A stretch of DNA of 64,000 bases from Maylandia zebra (Eukaryota; Chordata; Actinopteri; Cichliformes; Cichlidae). The notes under the pieces were generated by a model. The model saw only the letters and a program-made list of their open reading frames with translations. It searched no databases and was not told the DNA's origin. The stretch is from contig NC_135167.1 in assembly GCF_041146795.1 (NCBI RefSeq), positions 4,864,454 through 4,928,453 on the forward strand, read 5' to 3'. Both the position numbers and the translations under genes were made by a program. Below, in pieces: positions 47,201 through 60,027 of this stretch (its first letter is position 1; each line of letters starts with the position of its first letter).

Positions 47201-50200
47201 AACCCTTTATTCTGATGTATTGTGATGTCAAGTAAATTCGCCTTATTTGCATAACCTACTGTATTTAAGCACAACAGACACTGACCAAACACTAGGGCAA
47301 ATAGGTACAAAACTACTTAAAAAAATCACGAATCATGAAATGTCTTGTATGTATTTTAAAAGTAATTAAATGACACTGTTATAAATTAGGCCTTAACTGA
47401 AAAGCCTGTCTAAGAGAGATGTGTTTCAAGTTCAGATAATAATACTGTGAAACAGACGATCTGATATGGACGATTGTATATTGTTCAGCTTTAGTCATTC
47501 TAATTTATTCTGTTGTTTAGAATCAACAGCTGTTGGTAAGATCACCTGTGCAGTCAGCATGGGGCACAAAATTTTAAGGACAGGGTTCGTACAGGTGCTT
47601 GAAATCCTTGAAAATGATAGAATTTTAATATTGTCTTTTCAAGGTTTGAAAAGTGCTTGAATTTCAGATGTGGTGCTTAAAAGTGCTTGAAAGTGTAACT
47701 GTATGTCATCACCACAAATAACATTCTGATTGAATAGTTTTCTTATCAGATAGAGAAATAAAATGAGTCGCAAAATGTAAAAACAAAATTTCAATTTGGG
47801 TCGAAAGTGCGGACTTCAAACTATACACCAGTTTTTAAATTGTGTTGATCGGCCATGTAAAACCAGAGGTATGATAAAAAAATACACGCAATGTTTTTTT
47901 CTTAATAAAACAGTGGTGTTTGCAGGGGGAACAAACAGCACTAGCAATCACTCTCAGCCTGGGAGTGAAAAAAAAGGAAAAGAAAAAATACTCCTTCCCT
48001 ATTGGTGGAAAAATGTACCATTTCGACCAATCAAAAAATGTGGCATTTGGTTGTTTAGGAAGAGGGGGAAGTTTTAGGAGTGACACCAGCGAGAGAGAGC
48101 AAGTGAGCGAAAGAAAGAGAAAGTTTTGAGTGAGTTTTGATAGATACGTGATAGATTTGTGACGTTTACCATGTTTGGAGTCTCACGTTAGTGTGTTATC
48201 TTGTGTAGTTAGTGTGTAGTGTAGTCGTTGTTTTGTTTTGTGAGTCACTTCTACTAGAGAATGTCACAGTTGCTGCAAAAAAGCCACAAAAGGCAGATCG
48301 CAGTGTAAACGCTGTCTCCAGGTGGAAAACAGGAGTGACACACCTGCTGTCAGACCTGCAGGTTTATCCCTGTGCTGTTCTCCTCTGTCTTAGTGGATAC
48401 AAATTATATTTTGGAGTTGCATAAAGAATTTGTGTGCCTTCCTATTTGGTGCAGAACACCTTACTGTTCTGTAAGTAGTTTTAAATGGTTATATAAAAAC
48501 GTCTTAGCCTTGGTTGCATTTTTGGGTGTAAATAGTACCATATAACTTTGTTGTTTGCAAAACTTGTGCATATTTTTTTTAAATGTACAATTTCTATTTG
48601 CATTTCAAGTCTGAATTTAGATCAGTTGTGCTTATACAGTATGTCAAAATGAGAACATAACAGATGGGCAAGATAAACAGTTTTTAAAGGTGAAATATAG
48701 ACGCCAAATAAAAAGTAGTCAAAAATGGCCAATTATACCCTGGACCCCAGAGGGTTAAAGGCTAAAAGCAAAGTTGTCACCAAGTACTGTTTATATTTCT
48801 ATGTATTTCTGCAGGCACTAAGTATTAACTTAGTGCCTTTGGGTGAAATAATGATAATATGAGGGACCGATCCATTCGGTCACAAAGAATAGCCACTTGT
48901 TTCCGTGCTACCAAAGTTCCCCGGCTTTCATTCACAATGTGATTATCGTCAGCACCTACACATTAAACTACTTAAACATTATAAATGTCTTCAAGCTCAC
49001 AATGAGGCCACAATAAGGCCTGTATCTACTGTCTCAGTGGCTGAGACAGTAGATACATTTATATGTGTTTTTATAAATGAATATTTCATACTTTAAGGCT
49101 GCCTGTTTATTTAAGGGAGATGAACAAAATACTGTAGCGGGTCAGGGCTGTTTGGGGTTTGACAGCTATGTTTTGTTGTTCCAGGCGGCAGCGTTATGTT
49201 GCCATGGTTACAGGTGATGCTCTCTCTCTCTCTGCGACTGTGTGTTTCTGGGTGGAGAGAGCGCCTTTTTCTTGTGGTTGTTGTTATGCTAGAGCTACGC
49301 CGAGCAGTTGAGTTAGAAGCGTTGTGTTTCCTGTTGAATGCTAATAAACGGCTGTGCTCCCTGGCTAACTCTGTGGGAAGCAAGACCAAACGATCCCTCT
49401 GTCTCCTCCTTGTCTGAGCTCGCCACAATGCATTAGAATTGTACGTGATAATATCATAGATGATAGATTAAATAAAAAATTTTAAGTAGATGCTTGTGCG
49501 TTCTTAAAGTCTTATATATTGAATTGAACTATGTGATCTATTCAAAGCCTCTTGCAGTCAGTGCTGTTCTCCATGCCTGTCTGACTGTACATGATGTTAT
49601 TAGCACAAACACTTTAAAGGTGATCATTTAGGACTTCAGCAATAATGCAAACAGCAATGTAGTTAAACATCTTACAGTTAGTTTTATTAGGAATTAACTT
49701 AAAAAACAAACAAACATCTGTCTCCTATTTTTTGTGTCATACAGGAAAGAAGCATCAATATCTGATGAGAAGACTTATTTATTTCTGTTTTGTTTGTTTT
49801 TTTCAATAGGAAATGAATATCTAACAAGTTGATCTGATCACATTTTCACATCTTAATTCTTAAGTGAAATGCGCATTTTGAGTTTATACAATATATGCAT
49901 TTAAGGCGACCATTTCCTTTTGCAGCATGTTTGTCTGGTGCGTTTTTCTATGTCTTAACAAAAGGGCAACAAAGATGTTTAAGTTCACCTTGGATGATTT
50001 GTTTTAATTTTCACATGGTCTTACTGAGGTGATGCGAACTGAAATTTGCATTCTTTGGGGGGGGGGGGTAAATGTGAAAAGGGACCTTAAAGCAGAGGAA
50101 CAGTGACAATAATGCCTCACGCTGTCCTAAAGAACACTCAGCTGACATTAATTCTGTCTTCCATGTTTTCAGGTTTTCCTACACTGGTTGCAGCTGTTTG

Positions 50201-50908
50201 TGGGATTTCACGTGTTTATGGCAAATACACTCTGAAATACAGCAACAGCAATTTAACACAACACATGTAAGAACCTATCTTTGGTATCATTTTATATTAG
50301 AGTGAGCCAGGAGATTTTATTTCTTAGCAAATTCATGCTGTTTTTTTAATTTCTTTATTAATGAGCAGGTGCTGGATGAGCAACGAGTCTGAACAAAAGC
50401 TCCTCGTAGTCAGCTACATCACTACCGTGGCCTTTCCTTTCTTGGTGGTTGTGTTCAATGCCTGCATGCTGGGGCTGGTGGTGTTTAAGATGTTGGAGCT
50501 AAGAAGGGGTGATAGAAGCTTTGGAAGCAGCAGTGACTGGAAGAAGATAAACAAAGAGAGAAAGAAGAGGTTATGGAAGGACTGTGTCACAGTGCTGGGC
50601 CTCAGCTGTGTGCTTGGGTTACCTTGGGGGTTAGCCAGCACTACATACGTTTCACTCGCTGGGATCTACATATTCACCGTATTGAACTCCCTTCAAGGTT
50701 AGTATGCGATCATCATGTCAAGGATTAACTGGACTTTGATCATTTAATAGAAGAACTGACAAACTATGTCTCTCTCTTCACAGGTCTATTTATTTTCCTG
50801 TGGTCTGTGGCGATGGCCTGGTCAAAATCTCAACCTGAAAATAACTCATCAATCAGAGACTCTTCCTCTCAGAAAATGATGACTACTAGTTTCAACAGCA
50901 GAAACTGA
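38230..50908 (+). CDS. Receptor C: adhesion GPCR, ADGRG1/G3/G5-like, 523 aa, 12 exons
   Basis: Coding exons: 38230-38287, 38612-38666, 39418-39502, 39645-39773, 41574-41723, 41801-41855, 41935-42026, 42674-42792, 46820-47100, 50173-50266, 50369-50697, 50784-50908. Phases join without a stop. The exon 4 donor (AAG|GTTGGT) is the weakest junction. A signal peptide (MWIILFITTALCF) leads a short Cys-bearing segment and a GAIN domain with the conserved ENLSQPITLTF strand. The GPS is canonical: CVFW at 165-168, YWSNEGC, CSCNHLS, with predicted cleavage L201|S202 exposing SFFAVLV. TM3 has TWSALEGFHLYLLL, TM4 IGWG, TM6 GLSCVLGLPWGLA (very like ADGRG1), TM7 LFIFLWSVAM. The tail is Ser-rich and ends NSRN. 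This is the most conventional receptor of the cluster and the best candidate for normal self-cleavage. Intron 8 (42793-46819) carries an LTR and a LINE fragment. Confidence 0.92.
40109..40627. mobile_element. Solo LTR with 5-bp target duplication, gene C intron 4
   Basis: 519 bp from TGTCACGGATTG to ATCATGACA, with ATTAC on both sides (40104-40108 and 40628-40632). Border bases, length and the exact 5-bp duplication are those of an LTR. No internal sequence is present, so it is a solo LTR. Confidence 0.85.
40870..41545 (-). mobile_element. LINE C-terminal fragment next to gene C exon 5
   Basis: The minus-strand frame below 41545 gives a LINE tail: MSDFIKQKSSSVAGSRL, CELALRRTTFSQNALSYQG, FWNSLPLSVRES, FKSHLKGRLRDTQTC. 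The 5-prime truncated end lies only about 30 bp before the exon 5 acceptor at 41573. Confidence 0.7.
42285..42337 (+). repeat. LINE 3-prime tail remnant
   Basis: GTAAAATAACAATAAAGGGC followed by TATTCTATTCTAT is a fish LINE tail with its terminal short repeat. It lies in gene C intron 7. Confidence 0.45.
43090..43390 (-). mobile_element. Decayed LINE reverse-transcriptase fragment, gene C intron 8
   Basis: The minus strand gives broken RT sequence, recognisable as the stretch between the GCVLSP block and the KLNVTK block (for example LRPHSQVW-like and DDFLKLNVTKSGS). No intact frame. Confidence 0.5.
44240..45200. other. Unassigned intron sequence, possible old retroelement
   Basis: The minus strand has two short open frames (44517-44245, 44707-44483) with Pro-rich and Cys-containing sequence that match no family I can name. 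Neighbouring sequence reads like a decayed coding region. No host exon fits here. Confidence 0.2.
45512..46184. mobile_element. LTR with 5-bp target duplication, gene C intron 8
   Basis: It starts TGTCACGGTCTGG and ends GGTCCGTGACAGTGACA. GTGTG flanks both sides (45507-45511 and 46185-46189). CTCTTTATTTACAG at 45590 resembles the LTR at 12770-12810, suggesting one family. The end carries a duplicated GTGACA. No internal region, so a solo LTR. Confidence 0.7.
47581..47720 (+). mobile_element. hAT-like MITE end, gene C intron 9
   Basis: CAGGGTTCGTACAGGTGCTT and the repeated AAGTGCTTGAA motif form a known fish hAT terminus. The other end was not located; it may lie before 48760. Confidence 0.5.
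48813..48838. repeat. 11-bp inverted repeat
   Basis: AGGCACTAAGT and ACTTAGTGCCT around ATTA, exact. Confidence 0.8.
49021..49057. repeat. 17-bp perfect hairpin, 3-nt loop, gene C intron 9
   Basis: TGTATCTACTGTCTCAG (49021-49037) is the exact reverse complement of 49041-49057, with loop TGG. Confidence 0.9.
49133..49427 (+). mobile_element. Solo LTR with poly(A) signal, gene C intron 9
   Basis: 295 bp from TGTAGCGGGTCAG to GCTCGCCACA, with AATAAACGGCTGTG near 49341 as its likely R-region signal. No clear target duplication (ATAC against ATGC). Confidence 0.6.
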
Positions 50909-50980
50909 AAAGACTAATGCATTATCCATGACCTATATTAGGTGTTGCGCTTCTATTGATATGTAGTTCAGTATAACCAA

Positions 50981-51065
50981 TAGGGCTGCCACGATTAGTC
51001 GACTATCAAAATCGACGACTGATTTAATAGTTGACGCGTCATTTGAAGCTTTGTTTGCTTTTTTT
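50981..51065 (+). mobile_element. hAT remnant just after gene C
   Basis: TAGGGCTGCCACGATTAGTC then GACTATCAAAATCGACGACT is a familiar fish hAT terminus. Only one end remains, 70 bp past the gene C stop. Confidence 0.55.
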
Positions 51066-51444
51066 GATGTATTGTGCACTTAGAGATGCTCTTCTGTATA
51101 ACCTGGTTGTAATGAGTGGCTCTTTGAGTTTACATTACATCACCCTTTGAGGTCTTTCTGATAAATCGTTCCTAGTGCTGTACCTACTTATAATTAAGTT
51201 ATTATTTATAGCAGCTTTCAGGTAAAAAGGAAAAACAACTAGAGTAATCTCTAAATGATCTATATACATTAAGAGTATTTTAAAATACATTGTATTTAAT
51301 CTCCCCAATTCTTCCCAGATACTGATACTGTTAATATTCAACTCCATCATCATGACCTGACATAAGAAGTCTAACCAGGTGGCAGGTGCCACAAGGTGGC
51401 AGCAATACCCACAGGAGACACTCTTCCTCTTTTTTTATGCATGA

Positions 51445-52533
51445 AGATAAGATAAGATAAGATAACCTTTATTAGTCCCACGTGTGGGAAATTTGTTTTG
51501 TTACAGCAGTGGAGAGTGGAAAGTTACATGGAAAATTAGAAAAAAGAAAAACACTGGAATAAGATATCAATAGATACTGTGCGCAACTGTACACAATAGA
51601 ATATAATAAAATAAAATACTATATACAATTGAATAAAATAGAATACAAATGCTATATACAATTGAGTATAATACAACGATGCCAGAAAAGAGTATTGTAC
51701 TTAGTGTTATTGCTATTGCACATGTGTGGATGTGTGTGTTTGATCGGTTGAAGTCTTTGTTGTGGAGTCTGACAGCAATAGGGAGGAAAGACCTGCAAAA
51801 TCTCTCCATCCCACATTGTGGGTGCCACAGCTGCCACTGAAGGAGCTGCTCAGTGCTCTCAGAGTCTCCTGCATGGGGTGGGAGATGTTGTCCAACAGGG
51901 ATGACAGCTTAGCCACCATTCTCCTGTCACTCACCACCTCCACTGCGTCCAGAGGGCATCCTAGAACAGAGCTGGCCCTTCTGATCAGCCTGTTCAGTCT
52001 CTTCCAGTCCCCAGCAGAGATGCTGCCCCCCAGCAGACCACACTGTAAAAGATGGCTGAGGCCACCACAGAGTCATAGAAGGTCTTCAGGAGTCGGCCCT
52101 TCACTCCAAAAGACCTGAGCCTCCGCAGCAGGTACAACCTGCTCTGCCCTTTCCTGCATAGGGCGTCTGAATTATGAGTCCAGTCCAGTTTATTGTTCAG
52201 ATGAACACCAAGGTACCTCTAGCTGTCCACAGTCTCAATATCAATACCTTGGATGTTCAGTGGTTGCAGTGGAGGACGTTTGTGCCTGCAGAAGTCTACC
52301 ACCAGCTCCTTGGTTTTACTGGTCTTGATCTGGAGGTAGTTCTGCAGGCACCAGTCCACAAAGCCTTGGGTCAGTCGTCTGTACTCCCTGCCGTCCCCAT
52401 CAGTGATCAGGCCAACTATTGCAGAGTCATCAGAGAACTTCTGCAGGAAGCACTGGGTGGAGTTGTAGAAGAAGTCTGCAGTGTAGATGGTAAAGAGGAA
52501 CGGTGCCAGAACCGTTCCCTGTGGGGCCCCCAT
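51445..52533 (-). mobile_element. L2/Rex-like LINE, second copy
   Basis: Minus-strand frames hold [23 protein letters not shown] and KTKELVVDFCR (52533-52219), then thumb-region pieces. The tail ends in GATAA repeats at 51445-51465. It is closely related to 6131-7172 and extends slightly further at the 5-prime end. Frameshifted. Confidence 0.85.
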
Positions 52534-52867
52534 ACTGAACTCTTATGAATTGCTCATGCATTTCATGCATGACTCCATGATCTGCTTTTTACCTGGATGG
52601 CCAATGATGCACTTCTGTCTCCTGCTGATAAAGGTGTTTATCACCCACCCCTAGCTCCTGAAACTGTCAGGAGTAGTGCAACATCACTATGTAGTACATG
52701 CTGTTTGGATCAAACAGTGTGTGATGTTGTTTAAGCTTAGCACAGGATATACCAAGAAACACGTTTCAGGTTATAGATGGAAATAGAGGAAACAGTTTGC
52801 TAGGAAGCCTGCTGAGTCTCTCTTACGCAGAACCCTGTCCACATCTTCTAAGATGTTTTTCTACACT

Positions 52868-53000
52868 GATAAGATAAGATAAGATAACTCTTTATTGTCA
52901 TTGCACAGTCATACATAGTACAGTAGTACAATGAAATTGGAAAACTGTCCTACGTCGGCACTACATATAACACAACACGACACGATATGACACATCACAA
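52868..53000 (-). mobile_element. LINE 3-prime tail
   Basis: GATAAGATAAGATAACTCTT followed by TATTGTCATTGCACAG and ACAATGAAATTGG is an antisense LINE tail without the coding part. Confidence 0.6.
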
Positions 53001-53199
53001 CGCAACAAACAACACAACACAGTATATTAACTTAGTATAAAAAAGAAGAATAAGTGTATTTGTATTGCACACTGTTATTATTGCACATTAATTATTATTG
53101 CACCTTGTTATAAATATAAATATTATTATTGTTATTGTTTTAAACATTGTTACCTCTGCCTTAAAAATTCCAGGGAGGTAGCCAGTCAGGTCAGCTATT

Positions 53200-53950
53200 T
53201 ACATTGTGGGCTTTCATCAAATCTTTTAGAAATGGCATAATATGATTCACATCATGTATTATAAATGAAATCTTACATGTGCTGGTTGTCTCTTGAATAT
53301 GATCTTTGACATGTCACTCTGCATGCATGTTATTGTGTGAGGATTCCTGGTGTAATCATCCAAACCAATTTCCTCTCATATGAGGGTGACAGATTAGGTA
53401 TTCTCAGACCTCGAGAAAGTGGTGACACATCTGAATAATTTAACTTAAAGAATAACTTAAAAAACAATTCAAATAAATAATTAAAAGACCAAATTTACCA
53501 CTGACATTCATGCCAGTGATGAGCGTATGTAAACTTCTGGCCACTACTGTCAGTATCCGAGCTCTGATACCAGGGGAAAGGACAAAACACATTCAATAAA
53601 AGGATAATAAAATAGAATACTCATATTTTTATCAGTGTAGAAATGAAAGTTTCCTTAAATATGACAGATGCTAGTTTTTAAAGTTCAGATTTGAATCATG
53701 AATTCTTCCGCAATATTTACAAGACTGAACGCACTCCACTGACTTTCCCTCAATGGACCGTGTTGCCTATAAGACGATTTAATTCTCTCTTCTTTTTTGC
53801 CTGTCCCGTTTGGTTCTTTAGCCATCAGAATTACTGTCGGAAGGCCAAGAAAGATGCCCAACGGATTTACTTTACCTAGTGGATCATCGCAGTCTTGCCA
53901 TATTGGTCCATTTGATTGACCTTGGTTTTATTTTCAGTTGTTACAGACAT
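53200..53950. other. Spacer, nothing recognised
   Basis: No exon or repeat identified. Confidence 0.3.
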
Positions 53951-53957
53951 GACTGGG

Positions 53958-54039
<82 letters not shown>

Positions 54040-54040
54040 G
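53958..54040 (+). repeat. GAAA tetranucleotide microsatellite, about 20 units
   Basis: Uninterrupted AGAA repeat, followed by GGGAGGGAGG. The open frame across it is only low-complexity Lys/Glu/Arg. Confidence 0.95.
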
Positions 54041-54239
54041 GAGGGAGGGAAAGAAAAACAGAGGGGAAGAGGGACAGTGAGAAATGGCACTTAAAAAAAA
54101 TCACCTGGATCACCTGTTGAGAGAAGAATAAAAAGAGAAAACAAGCAAAAAAGAGAGCAACATAATAAACACAACACCATTGCAATAATCTAGCTAAGCA
54201 TAAATAACAGTAAATACTAAATATTGAATTTTATTTTGC

Positions 54240-54450
54240 AAATGTCCAGGGTGCGAGGGGTCTTTGATGATGATGCTGGCTTTCTGCTGAAGTCTGCCAG
54301 TATAAATGTCTCTGAGGGGAGTTAGTATGGTGCCAATTGCCCACCCACGTGTTTTTTCCTCTTGTCCTCCGCGGTGCAGTAGTTGAAACAGAGTGCGCAG
54401 CAGTAAGTCAGAACGCTCTCGATGGTGGAGCGGTAGACGTTTCGAGAACC
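54240..54450 (-). mobile_element. LINE thumb-region fragment
   Basis: Minus strand: VYRSTIESVLTYCCALCFNY and AEDKRKKHV, like the IESxLT..W region of LINE reverse transcriptases. Short and decayed. Confidence 0.45.
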
Positions 54451-54995
54451 CTCTGACCTACTGCTGCACACTCTGGTTGCCATTTTTAGAAAAATAATAA
54501 GATGCAAGTTCAGGTTTCACTTCCTTGATAACCTATAATTCTCAACAGTTCCTGACAATTATGGCTTAACTTCTTCTTATCTGTTGCGTATATGGAAAGC
54601 AGTACCATTTGATCACTTCCTTTTTCTTCAAAACATCATCTCATAATAGTTATTTAGTTGCAAGTAATTGACTTTTGTTTCTGTGTGACTGTTATTTCAT
54701 TGTTTTTTAAAGTATAATTGTATAAATGATCAAGACTAGCGCCTCAAGGTGCTTTATATTAACTCCTGGCTCCACCCGGAGCCTGCACCCATACCGCAAC
54801 TGCCTAGAAAAAAAAACCTGAGTTAATATGAACTTCACATTTGCAAGCAACTGTGGGTCAGAAGAGTAATAAGGGATCTAGCACTGTTGCCATAATTTGC
54901 CCAAATCATGGATCATCCCATCTGTTTACGCAAAACTACTGTAACCAATGACTGTTCTTAAGTAATTTCACTTAGTTGTTTTTCTTTCTTGCTCA

Positions 54996-55829
54996 TTGTG
55001 TCAGATGTTTAGTTACTCCTCGGCCTCCTTTAGCAGTAATGATATCTGTAACAAATGTAGCATATTTGCAGCGCTGGAGGCCAGGATTACTGAATTGGAG
55101 ACTCGGCTTCGCACCCTTCATTCACCCGTAGCTAGCCAGGCCCCTGGAGCTGGTGCAGCCGAAGATAGCGTAGGCCCCGCTAGCTGTTCCCCGGCAGATC
55201 CCAAGCAGCTGGGGAAAGAGGGCGGCTGGGTCACGGTGAGGAGGAAGCATAGTCCTAAACAGAAGCCCCAGGTACACCACCAACCCGTTCATGTGTCTAA
55301 CCGTTTTTCCCCACTCGGCGACACACCCGCCGGGGGTCAAACTCTGGTAATTGGCAATTCTGTTCTCAGACATGTGAAGCTAGAGACACCGGCAACCATA
55401 GTCAATTGTCTTCCAGGGGCCAGAGCAGGCGACATTGAAGGAAATTTAAAACTGCTGGCTAAGGGTAAACGTAAATTCAGTAAAATCATAATTCACGTCG
55501 GCAGTAATGACACCCGGTTACGCCAATCGGAGGTCACTAAAATCAATATTGAATCGGTGTGCAACTTTGCCAAAACAATGTCGGACTCTGTAGTTTTCTC
55601 TGGTCCCCTCCCCAATCAGACCAGGAGTGACATGTTTAGCCGCATGTTCTCCTTAAATTGCTGGCTGTCTGAGTGGTGTCCCAGAAACGATGTGGGCTTC
55701 ATAGATAATTGGCAAACCTTCTGGAGGAAACCTGGTCTTGTTAGGAGAGACGGCATCCATCCCACTTTGGATGGAGCAGCTCTCATTTCTAGAAATATGG
55801 ACAAATTTATTAAACCCCCCAAAATATGA
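54996..55829 (+). CDS. LINE ORF1 protein with coiled coil and SGNH esterase-like domain, 277 aa
   Basis: The N-terminal part has [20 protein letters not shown], a short Cys motif and a heptad segment. A basic linker follows. Then comes a domain with the SGNH block pattern: [11 protein letters not shown] (nucleophile Ser in a GNS block), [19 protein letters not shown] (the GSND block) and [14 protein letters not shown] (the DxxH block). CR1-type LINEs are known to carry an esterase-like domain in ORF1, which may help bind RNA or membranes. The frame is open throughout, and ORF2 begins 100 bp later. The exact start Met is uncertain. The element is dead through ORF2. Confidence 0.75.
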   Translation: MCQMFSYSSASFSSNDICNKCSIFAALEARITELETRLRTLHSPVASQAPGAGAAEDSVGPASCSPADPKQLGKEGGWVTVRRKHSPKQKPQVHHQPVHVSNRFSPLGDTPAGGQTLVIGNSVLRHVKLETPATIVNCLPGARAGDIEGNLKLLAKGKRKFSKIIIHVGSNDTRLRQSEVTKINIESVCNFAKTMSDSVVFSGPLPNQTRSDMFSRMFSLNCWLSEWCPRNDVGFIDNWQTFWRKPGLVRRDGIHPTLDGAALISRNMDKFIKPPKI

Positions 55830-56633
<804 letters not shown>

Positions 56634-56785
56634 TGAACATTTAACAGTGTTTCCTGAAAACCCTCTCCTGTCTGATCATTTCCTGATAACATTTACATTT
56701 ACAATAATTGATTACACAGCGGTGAAGAGTAGACTTTATCAAAGTAGATGTCTTTCTGAAAGTGCTGTAACTAAGTTTAAGAATA

Positions 56786-58392
56786 CAGTGGGGCAAAAAA
56801 GTATTTAGTCAGCCACCGATTGTGCAAGTTCCCCCACCTAAAATGATGACAGAGGTCAGTAATTTGCACCAGAGGTACACTTCAACTGTGAGAGACAGAA
56901 TGTGAAAAAAAAAAAATCCATGAATCCACATGGTAGGATTTGTAAAGAATTTATTCGTAAATCAGGGTGGAAAATAAGTATTTGGTCAATAACAAAAATA
57001 CAACTCAATACTTTGTAACATAACCTTTGTTGGCAATAACAGAGGTCAAACGTTTACTATAGGTCTTTACCAGGTTTGCACACACAGTAGCTGGTATTTT
57101 GGCCCATTCCTCCATGCAGATCTTCTCGAGAGCAGTGATGTTTTGGGGCTGTCGCCGAGCAACACGGACTTTCAACTCCCGCCACAGATTTTCTATGGGG
57201 TTGAGGTCTGGAGACTGGCTAGGCCACTCCAGGACTTTCAAATGCTTCTTACGGAGCCACTCCTTTGTTGCCCGGGCGGTGTGTTTTGGATCATTGTCAT
57301 GTTGGAAGACCCAGCCTCGTTTCATCTTCAAAGTTCTCACTGATGGAAGGAGGTTTTGGCTCAAAATCTCACGATACATGGCCCCATTCATTCTGTCCTT
57401 AACACGGATCAGTCGTCCTGTCCCCTTGGCAGAAAAACAGCCCCATAGCATGATGTTTCCACCCCCATGCTTCACAGTAGGTATGGTGTTCTTGGGATGC
57501 AACTCAGTATTCTTCTTCCTCCAAACACGACAACTTGAGTTTATACTAAAAAGTTCTACTTTGGTTTCATCTGACCACATGACATTCTCCCAATCCTCTG
57601 CTGTATCATCCATGTGCTCTCTGGCAAACTTCAGACGGGCCTGGACATGCACTGGCTTCAGCAGCGGAACACGTCTGGCACTGCGGGATTTGATTCCCTG
57701 CCGTTGTAGTGTGTTACTGATGGTGACCTTTGTTACTTTGGTCCCAGCTCTCTGCAGGTCATTCACCAGGTCCCCCCGTGTGGTTCTGGGATCTTTGCTC
57801 ACCGTTCTCATGATCATTTTGACCCCACGGGATGAGATCTTGCGTGGAGCCCCAGATCGAGGGAGATTATCAGTGGTCTTGTATGTCTTCCATTTTCTGA
57901 TGATTGCTCCCACAGTTGATTTTTTCACACCAAGCTGCTTGCCTATTGTAGATTCACTCTTCCCAGTCTGGTGCAGGTCTACAATACTTTTCCTGGTGTC
58001 CTTCGAAAGCTCTTTGGTCTTGGCCATGGCGGAGTTTGGAGTCTGACTGTTTGAGGCTGTGGACAGGTGTCTTTTATACAGATGATGAGTTCAAACAGGT
58101 GCCATTCATACAGGTAACGAGTGGGGGACAGAAAAGCTTCTTACAGAAGACGTTACAGGTCTGTGAGAGCCAGAGATTTTCCTTGTTTGAGGTGACCAAA
58201 TACTTATTTTCCACCCTAATTTACGAATAAATTCTTTACAAATCCTACCATGTGAATTCATGGATTTTTTTTTCACATTCTGTCTCTCACAGTTGAAGTG
58301 TACCTCTGGTGCAAATTACTGACCTCTGTCATCATTTTAAGTGGGGGAACTTGCACAATCGGTGGCTGACTAAATACTTTTTTGCCCCACTG
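56786..58392 (-). mobile_element. Tc1-like DNA transposon, copy 2, structurally intact
   Basis: 1607 bp bounded by CAGTGGGGCAAAAAAGTATT and its inverse, with terminal repeats of about 200 bp and TA duplications at 56784-56785 and 58393-58394. It contains one uninterrupted transposase gene. It is nearly identical to copy 1 outside the LINE. It sits in the LINE ORF2, so it is younger than that element. Confidence 0.97.
57005..58027 (-). CDS. Tc1 family transposase, 340 aa, intact
   Basis: The enzyme cuts and pastes the element at TA sites. The frame is open from [10 protein letters not shown] to VTKY and has the full family length (340 aa). The N-terminal half has two helix-turn-helix units ([20 protein letters not shown] about 27-46, then [15 protein letters not shown]) with the GRPR-like [11 protein letters not shown] between them. 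The DD34E catalytic triad is complete: D153 in WSDETK, D244 in QHDNDPKH, E279 in NPIENLW, with exactly 34 residues between the last two. A Gly-rich [12 protein letters not shown] box is also present. Compared with copy 1 there is no frameshift. Activity is possible but unproven. Confidence 0.95.
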   Translation of the reverse strand: MAKTKELSKDTRKSIVDLHQTGKSESTIGKQLGVKKSTVGAIIRKWKTYKTTDNLPRSGAPRKISSRGVKMIMRTVSKDPRTTRGDLVNDLQRAGTKVTKVTISNTLQRQGIKSRSARRVPLLKPVHVQARLKFAREHMDDTAEDWENVMWSDETKVELFSINSSCRVWRKKNTELHPKNTIPTVKHGGGNIMLWGCFSAKGTGRLIRVKDRMNGAMYREILSQNLLPSVRTLKMKRGWVFQHDNDPKHTARATKEWLRKKHLKVLEWPSQSPDLNPIENLWRELKVRVARRQPQNITALEKICMEEWAKIPATVCANLVKTYSKRLTSVIANKGYVTKY

Positions 58393-59415
58393 TATAATCC
58401 ACCCACTGTTATCATCTCCAATGCCCTGTACCAACACAGAGCAGAGCAGCTATCTGAACGCTACCCCAACAGAGGTCGATTATCTTGTTAATAATTTCAC
58501 CTCCTCACTACGTACGACTCTGAATACTGTAGCTCCTGTGAAAACTAAGGCCTCAAATCAGAAGTACCTGACTCCGTGGTATAATTCTCAAACACGTACC
58601 CTAAAGCAGATGATTCGTAATCTGGAGAGGAAATGGCGTGTCACAAATCTAGAGGATCATCATTTAGCCTGGAGAAATAGTTTGCTGCTTTATAAGAAAG
58701 CCCTCCGCAAAGCCAGAACATCTTACTATTCGTCACTGATTGAAGTAAATAAGAACAACCCCAGGTTTCTCTTCAGCTCTGTAGCCAGGCTGACAAAAAG
58801 TCAGAGCTCTTTTGAGCCAACCATCCCTTTAACGTTAACTAGTAATGACTTCATGAACTTCTTCACAAATATAATTTTTATCATTAGAGAAAAAATTACC
58901 AGTAATCATCCCACAGATGTAATATTATCTACAGCTACTCTTAGTACCATTGATGTTAAGTTAGACTCTTTTTCTCCAATTGATCTTTCTGAGTTAACTT
59001 CAATAATTACTTCCTCCAAACCATCAACCTGTCTTTTAGACCCCATTCCTACAAAACTGCTCAAAGAAGTCCTGCCATTAATTAATTCTTCGATCTTAAA
59101 TATGATCAACCTATCTCTAATGATCGGCTATGTACCACAGGCCTTCAAGCTGGCTGTAGTTAAACCTTTACTCAAAAAGCATCTCTAGACCCAGCAGTCT
59201 TAGCTAATTATAGGCCAATCTCCAACCTTCCTTTCATATCAAACATCCTTGAAAGAGTAGTTGTCAAACAGCTAACAGATCATCTGCAGAGGAATGGTTT
59301 ATTTGAAGAGTTTCAGTCAGGTTTCAGAGCTCAGCACAGCACAGAAACAGCTTTAGTGAAGGTTACAAATGATCTTCTTATGGCCTCTGACAGTGGACTC
59401 ACAATATTAAGCCTT

Positions 59416-60027
59416 CACACTTAAAAATGACACTTTAATGATCAGCTCTGGGAACTGTCATAAGGTTCGAGGTTTCTTGTTGGTTTCATGAGCTAAAAAC
59501 CAAATGTAACCTCTTGCTTCAGTGGTTTGGGTGCAGTGATTGTTGTCGGTCACATCATGACTTTACAGGTGATTGTGAAACATGAATGTTGCATGACAGC
59601 TAAGTGGAAACATCAGTCATCAGTTTTCATGGTTTGTACACACATAAACCAATACTCTGATTGGTTTGGACTGAACTGACTTTTTAGTAAAATGGGGCTG
59701 CAGACGTCATGTGATGGTATCTGAGAGGAAGTGAAACTTTTATAAACTTCTATGAAACTCCACAACAGAGTTTCTCTGGAGTGATCCCTTGTGCACAATA
59801 TTTTCTGTGTGCTTTTGGTTTTGCTCGTGCCTCTAATGGCTGATTGTTAGATTCTTAGATTCAATTTAGACACCCTAGTCTTTATGCAATTGAAATACTA
59901 ACTTCAAGTGATCAAATGAAATGAAAAGGCTTTCTTTCCAATATGGAATATGGTGTTGTAGAGCTTTTTACCCCACTTCACATTTTCACTTTAGGCTCGT
60001 TGATTCAGAACAGTACGTAATATGACA
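59416..60027. other. Spacer, nothing recognised
   Basis: No exon or clear repeat between the truncated LINE and the next LINE tail. Confidence 0.3.

Noticed and set aside
53879..54094. Lys/Glu/Arg-rich open frame
   Set aside because: It is a translation of the GAAA microsatellite.
57099..58046. 315-codon open frame on the + strand
   Set aside because: It is the antisense shadow of the Tc1 transposase; the same shadow occurs over copy 1 at 7272-8124.
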